DNA from: Nelumbo lutea
Lineage: Eukaryota; Streptophyta; Magnoliopsida; Proteales; Nelumbonaceae
Direction: 5' to 3'
NCBI GenBank assembly: GCA_022828595.1
Contig: JAKGHH010000003.1
Location: forward strand, 16,120,934 to 16,184,933
Length of the DNA stretch: 64,000 nucleotides
Below, piece after piece: positions 47,545 to 58,600 of the stretch; the stretch's first letter is position 1, and each line of letters begins with the position of its first letter. Position numbers and translations under genes: made by a program. The notes beneath the pieces were generated by a model. It had not been told where the DNA came from. It ran no database searches and saw only the letters and a program-made list of their open reading frames with translations.

Positions 47545-48359
47545 TGATGATGCGCATTTTGGCAGCTCCTAGCTGGCTAGTGACTTAGACGCCTAGCTGA
47601 ATAATCCTTACCTGGAAGGTGGCTTAGACGCCTAGCTGAATGGTTCCTACCTGGAATGTGGCTTGGACGCTTAGCTAAATGGTGACAAGCTGGAGAGGTG
47701 GCTCTGATGCCTAGCTGAATGGTGACGACTTGGAGAGGTGTTGCACGTCTACTTGGGTCTCAGGGATTGATGCCCTTATATAGCTAGGCTACGGTGGGTC
47801 TCGCGAAATGCTCCCGGAATCCTCGGCCCACAACGTAGGGGTTCGTTCCGCTTTGGAAGGAGGGTAATGTGCCCGCTAATAAGGCTTACCATTTCCCTTT
47901 GATTCGGGTGGGATGAGGATAAGGCCTACGGTTGCGCGGCGTGATCCCGAAAGGTCGACGATAAAGACAAGTTGCTAGGTCGGTAGTAGAAGTAGATCGC
48001 TAGGTCGATGGTAGAGGCAGGTCACCAAGTCGGCGACAGTGGCAGGTTGTCAGCTGGGACCCCATTTTGGATTAGGCAAGTTGTCGCCTACGTGATGTTG
48101 GGATGTTGTCCAACTGTTTTGATATGCCATGTGTTATGATGTCAATGGAGGGCCAAATCTGCCCTCATCAGATATGATTTGGTTCAAATTCCAAGATAAA
48201 AAAATTAAATTTGGATCTACCTATATCTAATTGCATTTCAAAGTGTAAAATCATCAAACCATGTATATGAGTTGCATCCCTTTTACCTAAAGCACTAGGT
48301 CTTTGATGTAACTTGTAAAATAGAGTTTGTTTGTTTCCTCAAAACGTGGGATTACTTAA

Positions 48360-49130
48360 GGCTCTGTTTGGAAATAAATATAAATACAAATGCACATAGT
48401 GTAAAACCTTATATAATAGGGAAATTGTCTAAAACTCACCATGAGTTTTCAGCATTTCTCTTAAACTCACAACTTTTCAAAATGTCTAAAACTCACCATG
48501 TCACTAATTTGATGTTAAACAGACTAATGAGTGTTAATATTTTACCATTTTAACTTCATAAAAATATAAAATATATACAAAATAAATTAACGGGTGTTAA
48601 TATATTACTATTTTAATATTTAGACATGAAAAAAGGAAAAAGTTCAAAAAAATATTTTCAAATATAAAATACATAAAAACATAGAAATTACAAAAATTAT
48701 AGAAAATTCAAATAAAATAAAAAATTATTTCAAATTATAGAAACTATAGAAATTGAAAAACAAAAATTAGAAAATAAAAATTGTAGAAAAACACAGAAAT
48801 TGTAAATAAATAACAAAAATACAGGAAAATTTATAGATTGTTGAAAATAGAAAAATGTAAAAAAAAACAGAAATTATAAAAAACATTAGAAATTGTTATG
48901 AAAATTGTTATTTATGCTGACATGGACACCTCTGTTAAGAAGCCTTAACGGTGCACTAACGGAGGGTGAGTTTTAGAAAATAAAAACTTAGTGACATGGT
49001 GAATTTTAGACAATTTGAAAAATTGTGTTGAATTTAAGAGAAATGTTGAAAACTCATGGTCCCTATATAATATATTTCTAAACCTATTCGTAATGAATAA
49101 ATTGTATTTGCATTCTTCATAAATTGAACC
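48360..49130. mobile_element. Tourist-like MITE interrupted by another MITE
   Basis: Outer parts 48360-48418 and 49064-49130 join into one inverted-repeat element starting GGCTCTGTTTGG and ending AAATTGAACC. TAA lies on both sides (48357-48359 and 49131-49133). It belongs to the GGCTCAGTTTGG family. Its middle was split by the Mutator-like insertion at 48419-49063. Confidence 0.65.
48419..49063. mobile_element. Mutator-like MITE with long TIRs and 9-bp target duplication
   Basis: Terminal inverted repeats of about 75-90 bp share ATGAGTTTTCARCATTTCTC and AAACTCACCATGTCACTAA-like blocks, starting GGGA at each end. The perfect 9-bp repeat TATATAATA flanks it (48410-48418 and 49064-49072). Long TIRs with a 9-bp duplication are the hallmark of Mutator-like elements. 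The left TIR has a small extra CTAAAACTC segment. The interior is A-rich with no transposase. Confidence 0.75.
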
Positions 49131-49738
49131 TAAGAAAAACCAACAAGAATGAGAAATAAAAAAGACATACAAAAGTGGCAAGTTAAGAATGACAGCCTGA
49201 GTATAGACTAAACTGACTGACTTATTGCTTGGTCTTTTTGAGAATGATTTATTATGGAAGTTTTGAGCTCCTTCATGGCATTAATACAATGAGTATACTT
49301 CTGCCTATAAATATAGCCATTCAGGCACAGTACAAGCATCACCAAAACTACTGAAAAACCACAGAGAGAGAGAGATGAAGGCCATTTATTCATTGCTCAT
49401 TGGGATTCTTGTATGACAACATTTGGCAGCTATATGTGTCTCAGAGGGTTTTGATTTCTTCTATTTTGTTCAACAGGTAGCGACTAACTAGTCATTTATT
49501 TCTCTTGCATTTTGGTCTGAGATCATCTCGATCGGTTGTTTTCAAATTCAAACTTTTTTTCTTATTCATTGTTTTTTAGTGGCCAGGGTCATTCTGTGAT
49601 ACAAGGACAGGTTGTTGCTATCCCCAGACAGGAAAACCGGCATCTGATTTTAGTATTCATGGCCTTTGGCCCAATTACAACAATGGATCTTACCCATCCA
49701 ACTGTGATTACCGGAACCCTTTTAATCCACGGATGGTA

Positions 49739-49764
49739 TCTTCTTCTTCTTCTTCTTCTTCTTA
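49739..49764. repeat. (CTT)n microsatellite in RNase T2 intron 2
   Basis: Nine TTC/CTT triplets directly after the donor of exon 2 (GTATCTTC). Pyrimidine-rich, no further role is seen. Confidence 0.85.
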
Positions 49765-50218
49765 GCTTTCCGATAAGCTTTTTAAATGGCTTATTCAAAG
49801 TAGCTTAATGAAGCAGTTCAATCAAAGCATCGAGTGGCTGAACTGAATTATTGATTGTTATTGGATGAAATAATTGAACAATAACTTATTTGAGGATATA
49901 GATATCAATCTGGGTCTGGATCTCCTACACTTCCTTTCGTCTGTGACAGCTAGATGTCCAAATGGATATTTACACACATTCATGTAAGAGGGCGGCATTT
50001 GTCACATGCTGAATGGAACTGCGAGAAGAAATGTAGGAAATTCCTAACCAACCAGTCCATCTTTAATTAGATTCAGCCATTAACGAACTCACAACCTTTT
50101 TAATAAATTTTTTATGACAACAACTACTGTAGGCTGTCTTTGGTTTGATGGAAAATAAAAGAGAAAGAGAAGTTAAAAACTTTCTCTGAATTGTCTGTCA
50201 AACCAAACATGACCTTAA

Positions 50219-50276
50219 TGCTCAGTTTGGGAAGAATGATACAAATATGTTTGGTGCATTCTTCCCAAACTGAGCC
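50219..50276. mobile_element. 58-bp foldback MITE in RNase T2 intron 2
   Basis: The ends TGCTCAGTTTGGGAAGAATG and CATTCTTCCCAAACTGAGC are near-perfect inverted repeats around an 18-nt centre that keeps the family motif ATACAAATATG. It is the shortest member of the GGCTCAGTTTGG family in the window. Confidence 0.7.
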
Positions 50277-51135
50277 ATAGGAGCCTTAATTTGCAAATAA
50301 ACTTTTTTTAGCAAGTGAAGGGATCATCCAATTAATTTTTAATTGGATCGGTTCATTTGGAGAGTCTACATGCATCTTCCACCATCCCGTTAATTGCTAA
50401 CTAATTTCCTTGCAATTTGTATTAACTTCTTGGTGCAGATATCGGATCTAAGGATTAAACTTGAGAAGACATGGCCATCGCTTGCCTGTCCGAGAAGTGA
50501 AATGCTGAGGTTATGGTCTCATGAATGGATTAAACATGGAACCTGTTCAGAATCTATCCTTAATCAACGTGCATACTTTATAGCAGCTCTCAACCTAAGG
50601 AATAAAGTCAACCTCCTTCAAATCCTTGTAAATTCGATCATATATACCATGGATAATTAGTTAATTGTTTATACTCTGTTGTTGTTAGCCCAACACATTC
50701 GAGCCGCTCAAAACTGGTTCGGAAACTGATCTGGTCTATTCGTATTATTTCCTTTTAATGGCAGTAATGACTAGTACTAATTAAGTGACAAAATTGTTGC
50801 AGGAATCAAACCAGATGGAAGATTGTACAGCTTGGGCGTTATCAAGGAAGCCATAACAAAAGCAACTGGATATACTCCCGGAATAGTGTGTAATTTGGAC
50901 CGGAGTGGTAGTAGTCAGCTCTACCAGATTTTCTTGTGTGTGGATACTTCTGGCTCTAAATTCATTGAGTGCCCAGTCTTCCCGAGACAAATGTGTGGTT
51001 CGAGTATCAAATTTCCCTCATTCGGGGCCTCTACTCAACTGTAACTCGATCACCTTAATTTGTCAATATTTCTCACCATGGTTGGTGAAACATAATAAAA
51101 CCTTCACTTTTGGTCTCCAATGTGTATACAATTAA

Positions 51136-51243
51136 TACTCTATTTGGAAAGGAGCACAAATGCAAATATATACAGTATAAATACATATAAAATAATACAA
51201 AATACAAGATTATACACTTTACATACTCTTTCCAAACTGAGCC
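51136..51243. mobile_element. GGCTCAGTTTGG-family MITE downstream of the RNase T2 gene
   Basis: Left end TACTCTATTTGGAAAGGAGC is degenerate; right end CTCTTTCCAAACTGAGCC is intact. The interior has ATACATATAAAATAATACAA as in the copy at 13172. TTA/TAA is on the left and TAT on the right. Confidence 0.6.
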
Positions 51244-52381
51244 TATTGGGCTAACAAAAACCAGGTGTCCCCTAGATGAGCCTGTACTTGTTCATGCATC
51301 AAGCCTGATGACAGTAGATGTTAAGGCCACCTCATCGGAGCAGATCAAAAAGTACAAAACTTTTCAGAGTCAAGGAGGCGTCGCCCTATTTGTCTGAGTC
51401 TGGATCTAGTCCCAACACAATAATCCCAATTGTGCCACCTGTCGTACAACCCAATGTGTGGAATTAAACGACTCCGGATCTCTTGTCCACGCCTATCGAC
51501 AATACACCACCCCTGTGAATTGGGAGCATCTCCCCCTCCATAATACTATGGCAGAGGATGAGATGTTCTCCATGTGTGGCTGCGTGGGCAGAACTCTCAT
51601 GGGAAAGAGATCTGGACTCGCATAAAACATTCTGCTCCTTTCTTTTGTGTTCATTCTTCTTGCTCCAATTCCTAGGTCTAACGGTTCAACTGTCCAATCC
51701 AGTCCTGGTCTTAAAACATTGGTTGGGAACATTCGTCTTTTCTGTTGGGTTGACCTATTTGGGCCAGATGATTAAATATCACCTAGATATAAGAACAACT
51801 TTGTTTTTTGGGTTAGTTTTAAAAGGAATAGCACTTTTGTATTTATTAATAAAAAATACTTTAAATATAGAACTTAATAATAGAGAATGGAAATTAATAC
51901 CCTAAATATAAGACTTAATGTTAAAGGAATTGAATGAAGTAAAGAGTACTAATCCAAATTACATTTTGTGCATTCACAATTAGAGATGGACTAAATCCAA
52001 AAAAATAGAAGTATTTTAGTAAAAGCCAATTCCATAAACTCATTCATACTTTTAATAATAGATAGATGATTCCCTGGAGAGGCCCTCCCTATATGTACTC
52101 TTTTGAGAAACACAAAACTAATTACATAGGTGACTCAATTCAGAGAAGCCAATGGGAATCGATGGTTTGCCTTGTACAGTTGATCATCCGTAATGAAAGA
52201 AATCCATCCACAAATCATCGCATGAAGATTTTCATAACAGAGATATTCTTATGTCTTCCCTATTCTCTAATCAACTTTTCGAGAAGAGGTATTCTTATGT
52301 ATATCACAAACTCGTTTGTGGTGAATTCACCAAAGTGGGTGTATTTAAGTAGAAAGATACATTCTAAAGATGGTTTCCCTA
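51244..52381. other. Noncoding spacer
   Basis: No gene is supported. A short GGTTCAACTGTCCAATCCAG-like patch near 51681 recalls the hAT-MITE interior motifs. The rest is AT-rich. Confidence 0.35.
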
Positions 52382-52500
52382 GGCTCAGTTTGAAAAAAGT
52401 ACAGATACAAATATGTGGAATGCAAAACTTTGTGTTTTACATTATTTTGTATGCATTTATACTCTATATATTTGTATTCCTACTCTTTTCAAACTGAGCC
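52382..52500. mobile_element. GGCTCAGTTTGG-family MITE with matching CTA flanks
   Basis: Starts GGCTCAGTTTGAAAAAAGTA and ends TACTCTTTTCAAACTGAGCC. CTA lies directly on both sides (52379-52381 and 52501-52503), a 3-bp duplication. It is a 119-bp element and the best-preserved full-length member here. Confidence 0.72.
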
Positions 52501-55500
52501 CTAAGAAATAATATCTGTCATTTGCTGAAATTGGAGATTGGGAATGGAGAGGAGAAGGTGATGGGAATTTTTTCATGGCAATACAGGGGGATGTGGTGTT
52601 GGAGTCGAAAAAGAAGTGATCTTTGGAAAGCCCTTGGCAGACCTATCACAGGGGTCTCTAGAGGTTTTGAAAAGTTAAGTAAGAGTGTTCAGGTTTAGTT
52701 CAAACAAAGGATCCCAACAATTGGTTCTAACACCATTGTTGCCGTGTATTGGGAATATGTTCCTTGTCTTTCATTGTGAAATGTTACAGCTGTAACGATG
52801 TTGGAACCCTATATTGAGGCTAGAGCTGCCTGGACTCTAAAAAAAAAAATGGTGAAACGGAGTTTTAGTTGATAATCCAACAATAATAAAGAAAATGTTT
52901 TTCTTTTGTCTTTTGATAAAGTAAAAGAAAAAGTGTTTCAATATGGTGACTGACATAATAAAATCGCTTTTCACAGCCCGGAGCAAACCCGATGTATCCG
53001 ATCCATTTACATCCCGGACAGAACCTTCACAAGTATTATACTTTTCCATTGTTCGTTTTGACCCGCAATTGCAACTGAAAACAAACAGAACGTGGTTTTG
53101 GTTTTGATTTTGATTTTTGACCATTCAACGTGCCACTCAACAATGCACAGAATGAGAATGCGTCGTGTTTTTAACTGTACTGCAGTCACAAGATTCCTCA
53201 TATGCCCTGCAAATAGAGATCATGAGATATGGGTGGGCCCATTACTATTAACCGTCATTATCTGGGCTTAAAGGCTAGAGCCCATTGGGCAACTTTACTT
53301 GACCATTTCAAGCCCTGTCTCTACCGGCCCGCCCCAAAAAATTCTGAGAGTAGTATCATTAATGCTCAAACATGTCGCCATGGCGGGCCCACAGCACTGG
53401 CCAAAAGATCAGAGAGAGTCGTAACCTGCCATCTGTCAAATGCCTTCAAAGCATGAGGACCCAAATGATTGATGCTTCCCAGCAATCATACAGATCCTCT
53501 GGCCCATAAACCAGCTCAACACATCTTGACAGTGAAAGGTGAAGACAAGATCAGACCTTAATTTCTGCAGTACGAAATCCGTTTCTTGTGGTGGGGTCCT
53601 CATCTGATCTGATCATCTACATTCATTCAAGATATGGGTCCCTCTCCTCCGTCACATCTAAATTCTAATTTCTAAAAAGAATTTTCTCCCGAGGGAAAGG
53701 CCGGGGCGATCCAAAAGATCTCAACCGTTTAATCTGTCGATATCTTTTAGTTTCATCCATTGATTGGTTTTAGTTTTATAGTTTTGGCGGTTCTTCTCTC
53801 AAAGAATCCACTTTACTTTCTCGCCAATGGTCCCACAACTTTCTCACTCTGACCATGCTTTACCGAATTAATTACCCTACCGTATTACCAGGGCCAGGGC
53901 CCAGGGGTGGCCTTCCTGTAATTTTTCGGAGAATCATGGGGATACTTTTGTCAATTAACAGGTGCTACCGCTACCGTGCTACTTCTGGTGGCGTTTCTTT
54001 TTTGCAGTTTTTTTTACCAAACATCTTGACCGTTTTTCTCAGCAACCGCCGGTAAACCGGCCATAGGGGAGAGAGAAGCCGGGGAAGTTCACGTTAAGTG
54101 GCATTCTGTGTAAATAGTAACAGAAACCAACAATAGAGTTTCTTCTTCTTCTGAGTTCTGACTCTGAGTCCGCGTGTACTATAATAAAGTCTCAAAGAAA
54201 AAGGCCAACAGTTTTGTTTTGTCTACTCATTTTCTTTCTTCCCACCTCTTGCCGTAGACTCCAAGTTCAAAAGAAAAGACCGAACCTTCCCCTCTCGACT
54301 CTCGAGTCTCGACTACTGCAAATGACTTCCTTCTCCTCTCTCCTTCTCTCTCACCCGACGGATGCGAAGGTAACTGCACTCTGCTCTCTGCAATTTCTAC
54401 AACTAGTTGTTCGACTTCCGGATCTTCAATGGCATTATTTTTTGAGTAGAAATTCGTAATACTTGGAGCTACATTTGTTGTTTTTTGGTTTCTTTTTCGA
54501 TTCATTCTCCTCCTCGTTTAGTTAATTTAAGCGGTTTGAGTTTGGTATTACTGAATTGTTAGTATGGTGCATTTGGATCTGCGTTTTGACTTTTGACTGT
54601 TATTTTTGCGGTTTTCTGTTACTTGTTGAGTCTACATTTTTGTTTTCATGATTTCTTCGTTTTGTGGAGATGGAGTAGCTTGAACGATTTTGTGGAACAA
54701 GTGGTTTCAAAACTGCTTACTTCGTTATCAGTCGATTTTATTTTTACCGATTAAAACTATTTTATTTTATTTTTCCTTTTGTTAGTTTCTGATAGTTTGT
54801 TTTATAAGTGGGCTTTCTTCTAGGTCAACTCAACCTAGGAAGATATGTTATTTGAGTAAATATAAGTGACTGAGTTGATGAATTCTCAAATGGAGTGAAT
54901 TTATCTGCCTGAGAACTCAGCTTCTATTCTCATTCGTAACTCTGTTTAAGTCTAGGTTTCAAGTTTCAAGGATCTCTTGGAGTAATATATCCTTTGAAGT
55001 CTGCACAAAAGTTCCCATACTATGGATTCAATTCTTGTTTCCTTTTCTTTACCATTTCTTTTTTTTTTTTTTTTGTGATCTTATGTGCTATATAACGCTA
55101 ATTTCTCATTGTTAGGAAATCAAACCTGCACATGCGTCTCCCTGCACTTTTGTGCTACTGGTCCTGTTTTCTCAACTGATCTATTGATTAAAACTTCTTG
55201 TAACAGGATATCGCAGTGAGTTTATGTATATTTTTGTTGGAGGCTTCTCAAATTGGTATGAAGGGTCTCACATGGAAGTCCTTCGCTCAGTTTACTGGTT
55301 TTTCATAATGTGTCTACTGGCAAGATTTAGGAACTGTGTTGGTCAAACTACAGACTGACAGATGAGAATATGTTTCTTCACAATTTTGAAGAGGTGAATT
55401 ATATGCCAGAGTTTTGTATCTGGTCTAATTCCCATGGAAGGGCTTGATTTCCTTTCTTGCGTTTCTCTGGGTTTTCTGGACTTGCTAACTGAAAATGAAA

Positions 55501-55617
55501 CTCCAGAGGTATGCAGACGTTCTAGTAACTAAGAAGTGGTATATTGTACTAATTATGAACTCAGTTCTGTTGAGATTTAACTATCGCTTGATTGATTCAA
55601 AAGTGTAATCTGCAAAG
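52501..55617. other. Upstream region of the galactosyltransferase gene
   Basis: No independent gene is supported. A CT-rich stretch at about 54130-54369 ends GCGAAG|GTAACTGC and looks like a 5' untranslated exon with a splice donor at 54370. It contains a short upstream ATG at 54322. The following 1.2 kb is T-rich, like an intron. The untranslated exon and its join to the coding exon are inferred. Confidence 0.4.
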
Positions 55618-58600
55618 ATGAAAAAGTGGTCTGGGGGTCTTCTGATTGCTTCCTTGTTTATGTTGCTGGTTCTGAGATATGGCTTCATGAAAAATCCCAA
55701 TGGGGAAAGTTTACTTCTCAGTCCATTCTCCTTTAATGCATCTAATCCCCTTGAATGGGTTCATGCTGGGGTTCCATTTGCAGTTCAAAATCTTGATAAT
55801 GTCTCACAAGTAGTTTCTGCTGCTACATTGGTTTCTCATCTTTTTACTTGGAGGAATTTCTCAAGGGAGGAGAAAAGGTCATTATATACATGGAAACATT
55901 TAAACAATTTGATAAATAGCAGTAAGGTTCTACCAAATGCAATAGAAGCTATCAAGGAAGCTGGAGTCGCATGGGATAGTCTTATGGTTTCTGTTGAAGA
56001 GGAAAAAGTTAGTTATAAAAATGGAAGTTCACATCATAAGACGAAAGAGAAACAGTGCCCTTATTTTCTGAGCAAAATGAATGCCACAGAATTTGGTGAT
56101 ACTGGTTATAAGTTACAGATACCTTGTGGGCTCATTCAGGGTTCTTCGATTACCATCCTTGGTGTTCCAAACGGTCTCCTTGGCAATTTTCGGATTGATT
56201 TAACAGGAACACCACTTCCTGGGGAGCCAGATCCTCCCATTATATTGCACTATAATGTTAGGCTTCATGGTGATAAGATAACTGAGGATCCTGTAATTGT
56301 ACAAAATACCTGGACCATAGCTCATGATTGGGGTGAAGAGGAAAGATGTCCTTCTCCTGTTCCTGACAATAACAAGAAAGGTACAGTTTTTTTTATTGGT
56401 TGATTTTTTATGATAGATGAAAGGTATGGTTTATTGTGCATATGTTCTTTAAGTTTTTTTTTTTGTCAGTCTCCTAATTCCTAAGCTTTAAGCTTTGTAG
56501 AGAGATATGGTTCATTACTTATGATTTGTTTCCTTATCATGTCACCTCCGCTCTAGTTGCACTGGTATGTATATCATATTTGTCATCAAATAATTAGTGA
56601 TGCTTTTTCTGTCTAGCCCTTTGTTTTCTGTCTATGCTTTTTATGCAGCATTTGAACGAAATCTGGTAATATATCATATCACTTGGTAATGCCTGCTGAT
56701 GGTTGAAACTTTTGTGCTTTCTTCTTGTTTTTCCTCCATTAGGCAGTATTTTCTTTTTTTTTCCTTTTCTTTCCTTGTCATGGTTGAAACATCCAAGGTT
56801 GCAATGCAACTTGGTGCTAGCAAAGAAAACTGTTAGGGCTGTTATTGAATAAACATTTTTTCATTTGTACCACGGTATCAACCATTTTGTCAACATGTAA
56901 TTATTCTATAAACTATGAGGGCTGTTATTCTCCTCCTTTCTCTCTCTTTCTTTCTTCTTTCTTCTTCTCTCTTCCTGGCTGTTATCAGACTAACAGAACT
57001 CAAAGGCAGGCCGAATTATAATATAGTATCAGAGCTCAACTAAGCAACTCGGATCTGCCCAGATTTCTGTTTTCTACGCACTCAATTTAGGGTTTTCTCT
57101 TGATTTCTCTGCCATTGATTGGAGATAAGGGAAAGGGCTGAAAAGGAGTGGTCGCCCTCTTCCCTTGGAGGTTTCTATGCCTCCAGTTGTGTTGTTCGCG
57201 GTCCGTTGCTGTGGTCTCTAAGAAGCTCTCCCCTAATCGATGAAGAGAAGAGGGCTAATTCGTGTGGTGCAGTGGGTGTCTTGTGTGGACTGATTTTCTT
57301 CTTGTGTGGTTTGTTTTTCGGGTGATGAGGTAAGAGTTTTCTATGCATATTTTTTGTTATGAATCAAATAGGAAGAATGTTTTAGATCGTATGATGGGAT
57401 TTCAGACTGTGTGTGCTAGGGTTTATGCTGTTTTTTTGTGTGATTCGAAGGGGGAGTGGTTCTCATATAGTGGTGAGATTTCAGGTAGTCGTAGGGTAAG
57501 GTTTGTAGTGTAAGGAGTTGCAACCTTTAGCAATAATAAGTGCTGAAACCAATGTGATTAGTGTGATCAAGTAGTGTGCAGTGTACTGAATTCAGTAGTA
57601 ACAGAATTCAGCAATGGGAGATAACAGTGATAGCAAATCTAATGTGATGATACCTGCTGACTATCTAAATGTTCAAATGACCTCCATTACACTGAATGGA
57701 GAGAATTATGTACCTTGGGCTAAATCTATAGAAGTTTTTCTGAAGGCAAAGAAGAAGGTGAAACACATAAGGGAGGAGAAACCCTCCACTGATTCTCATG
57801 AGTACGAAGATTGGGAACAAGAGGATGCACAAATTATCACGTGGTTATGGAACAATATGAAACCCAAGATTAGTGTAAATTTCATGTTTCTTGACACTGC
57901 CAAAGATGTGTGGGACCATGCTAAGAAGTTGTGTTCTGGTCAAGACAATACAACCAGAGTATATCAGTTGTATCAGGAATACTTTAATCTGCAACAGGGC
58001 AATCAGAGTCTTGAGGAGTACTATGCTAGTATGAGAAACATTCGTAATGAGTTGAATGTTTATCACCCCCTCACTTCTGATGTTAAAATTCAGTAACAAC
58101 AGAGAGAACAACTTGATGTGACTCGATTTTTGGTGGGGCTGAAATCTGAATATGAACCAGTGTGGGCTCAGATACTAGGAGGGTCAGCTCTCCCTTCCTT
58201 AGAAGAGGTGTTTGCTCGACTTCGGAGGACTTCCGTTGGATCTACTGAGAACTCTAATGTCTCAGATAGATTAGCCTTTGCAGTGTCAAGGGGCCGTGGT
58301 GTTAGAGGTGGAGCTCGAGGAGCTCAATCTGGCCGTGGTGGTAGCAGTGGTCCGGTATATGGCCAGAGTGGTGGTGGTGGACCTACATATAACCGTGGTG
58401 GTGGTCGTACTGGAGGTAGAGATTCAAGGGGAGCCTGTGGTAGAGGACGTGGCTTGGGTCCGAGGAGATGTACTCATTGTGGTATGGATGGACGTAACAT
58501 TAATTATTGCTATGATTTGCATGGTTCACCCTCAACCTGGGCCAATCATGCCATGACTAGTGACACCAGTTTCAGACAGGAGAATCGTTCAACTGATCAG

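Larger units (their letters stand above)
45589..48170 (-). mobile_element. Complete non-autonomous LTR retrotransposon (LARD-like)
   Basis: LTRs lie at 45589-46494 (906 bp) and 47545-48170 (626 bp). Both start TGATGATG and end CCCTCATCA on the plus strand, and the perfect 5-bp duplication GATAT flanks them (45584-45588 and 48171-48175). Orientation is minus. Next to the right LTR, the minus strand reads TTGGCACCATCTGTGGGA, like the TGGCGCC..TCTGTGGGA primer-binding sites of some Ty3/gypsy elements. Next to the left LTR it reads GGGAGTGGGGGGGGCAAT, a polypurine tract. The 1050-bp interior has no gag or pol ORF and is made of short GC-rich repeats, so proteins must come from another element. 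The LTRs differ because the right one lacks about 250 bp and several tandem units. Confidence 0.88.
49375..51044 (+). pseudogene. S-like RNase T2, apparently inactivated
   Basis: Exons 49375-49476, 49580-49735, 50439-about 50637 and 50803-51044. A signal-peptide start (MKAIYSLLIGILV) is followed by the typical FDFFYFVQQ. Exon 2 has catalytic motif 1 (HGLWPNY). Exon 3 has motif 2 (WSHEWIKHGTCSES), with both catalytic histidines. Exon 4 has YTPGIVCNLD, LYQIFLCVDTSG and ECPVFPR, typical of extracellular RNase LE/RNS1-like enzymes that cut RNA to cyclic phosphates, often in phosphate starvation. Two lesions are seen. Codon 14 is TGA inside the leader. At the end of exon 3 the frame demands a phase-1 donor near 50637, but no GT is there, and the GT at 50628 would shift the frame. 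The other exons are clean, so inactivation looks recent. Confidence 0.85.

Noticed and set aside
57119..57325. 68-aa ORF before the copia gag
   Set aside because: It sits in the leader between primer-binding site and gag; no domain, likely chance.
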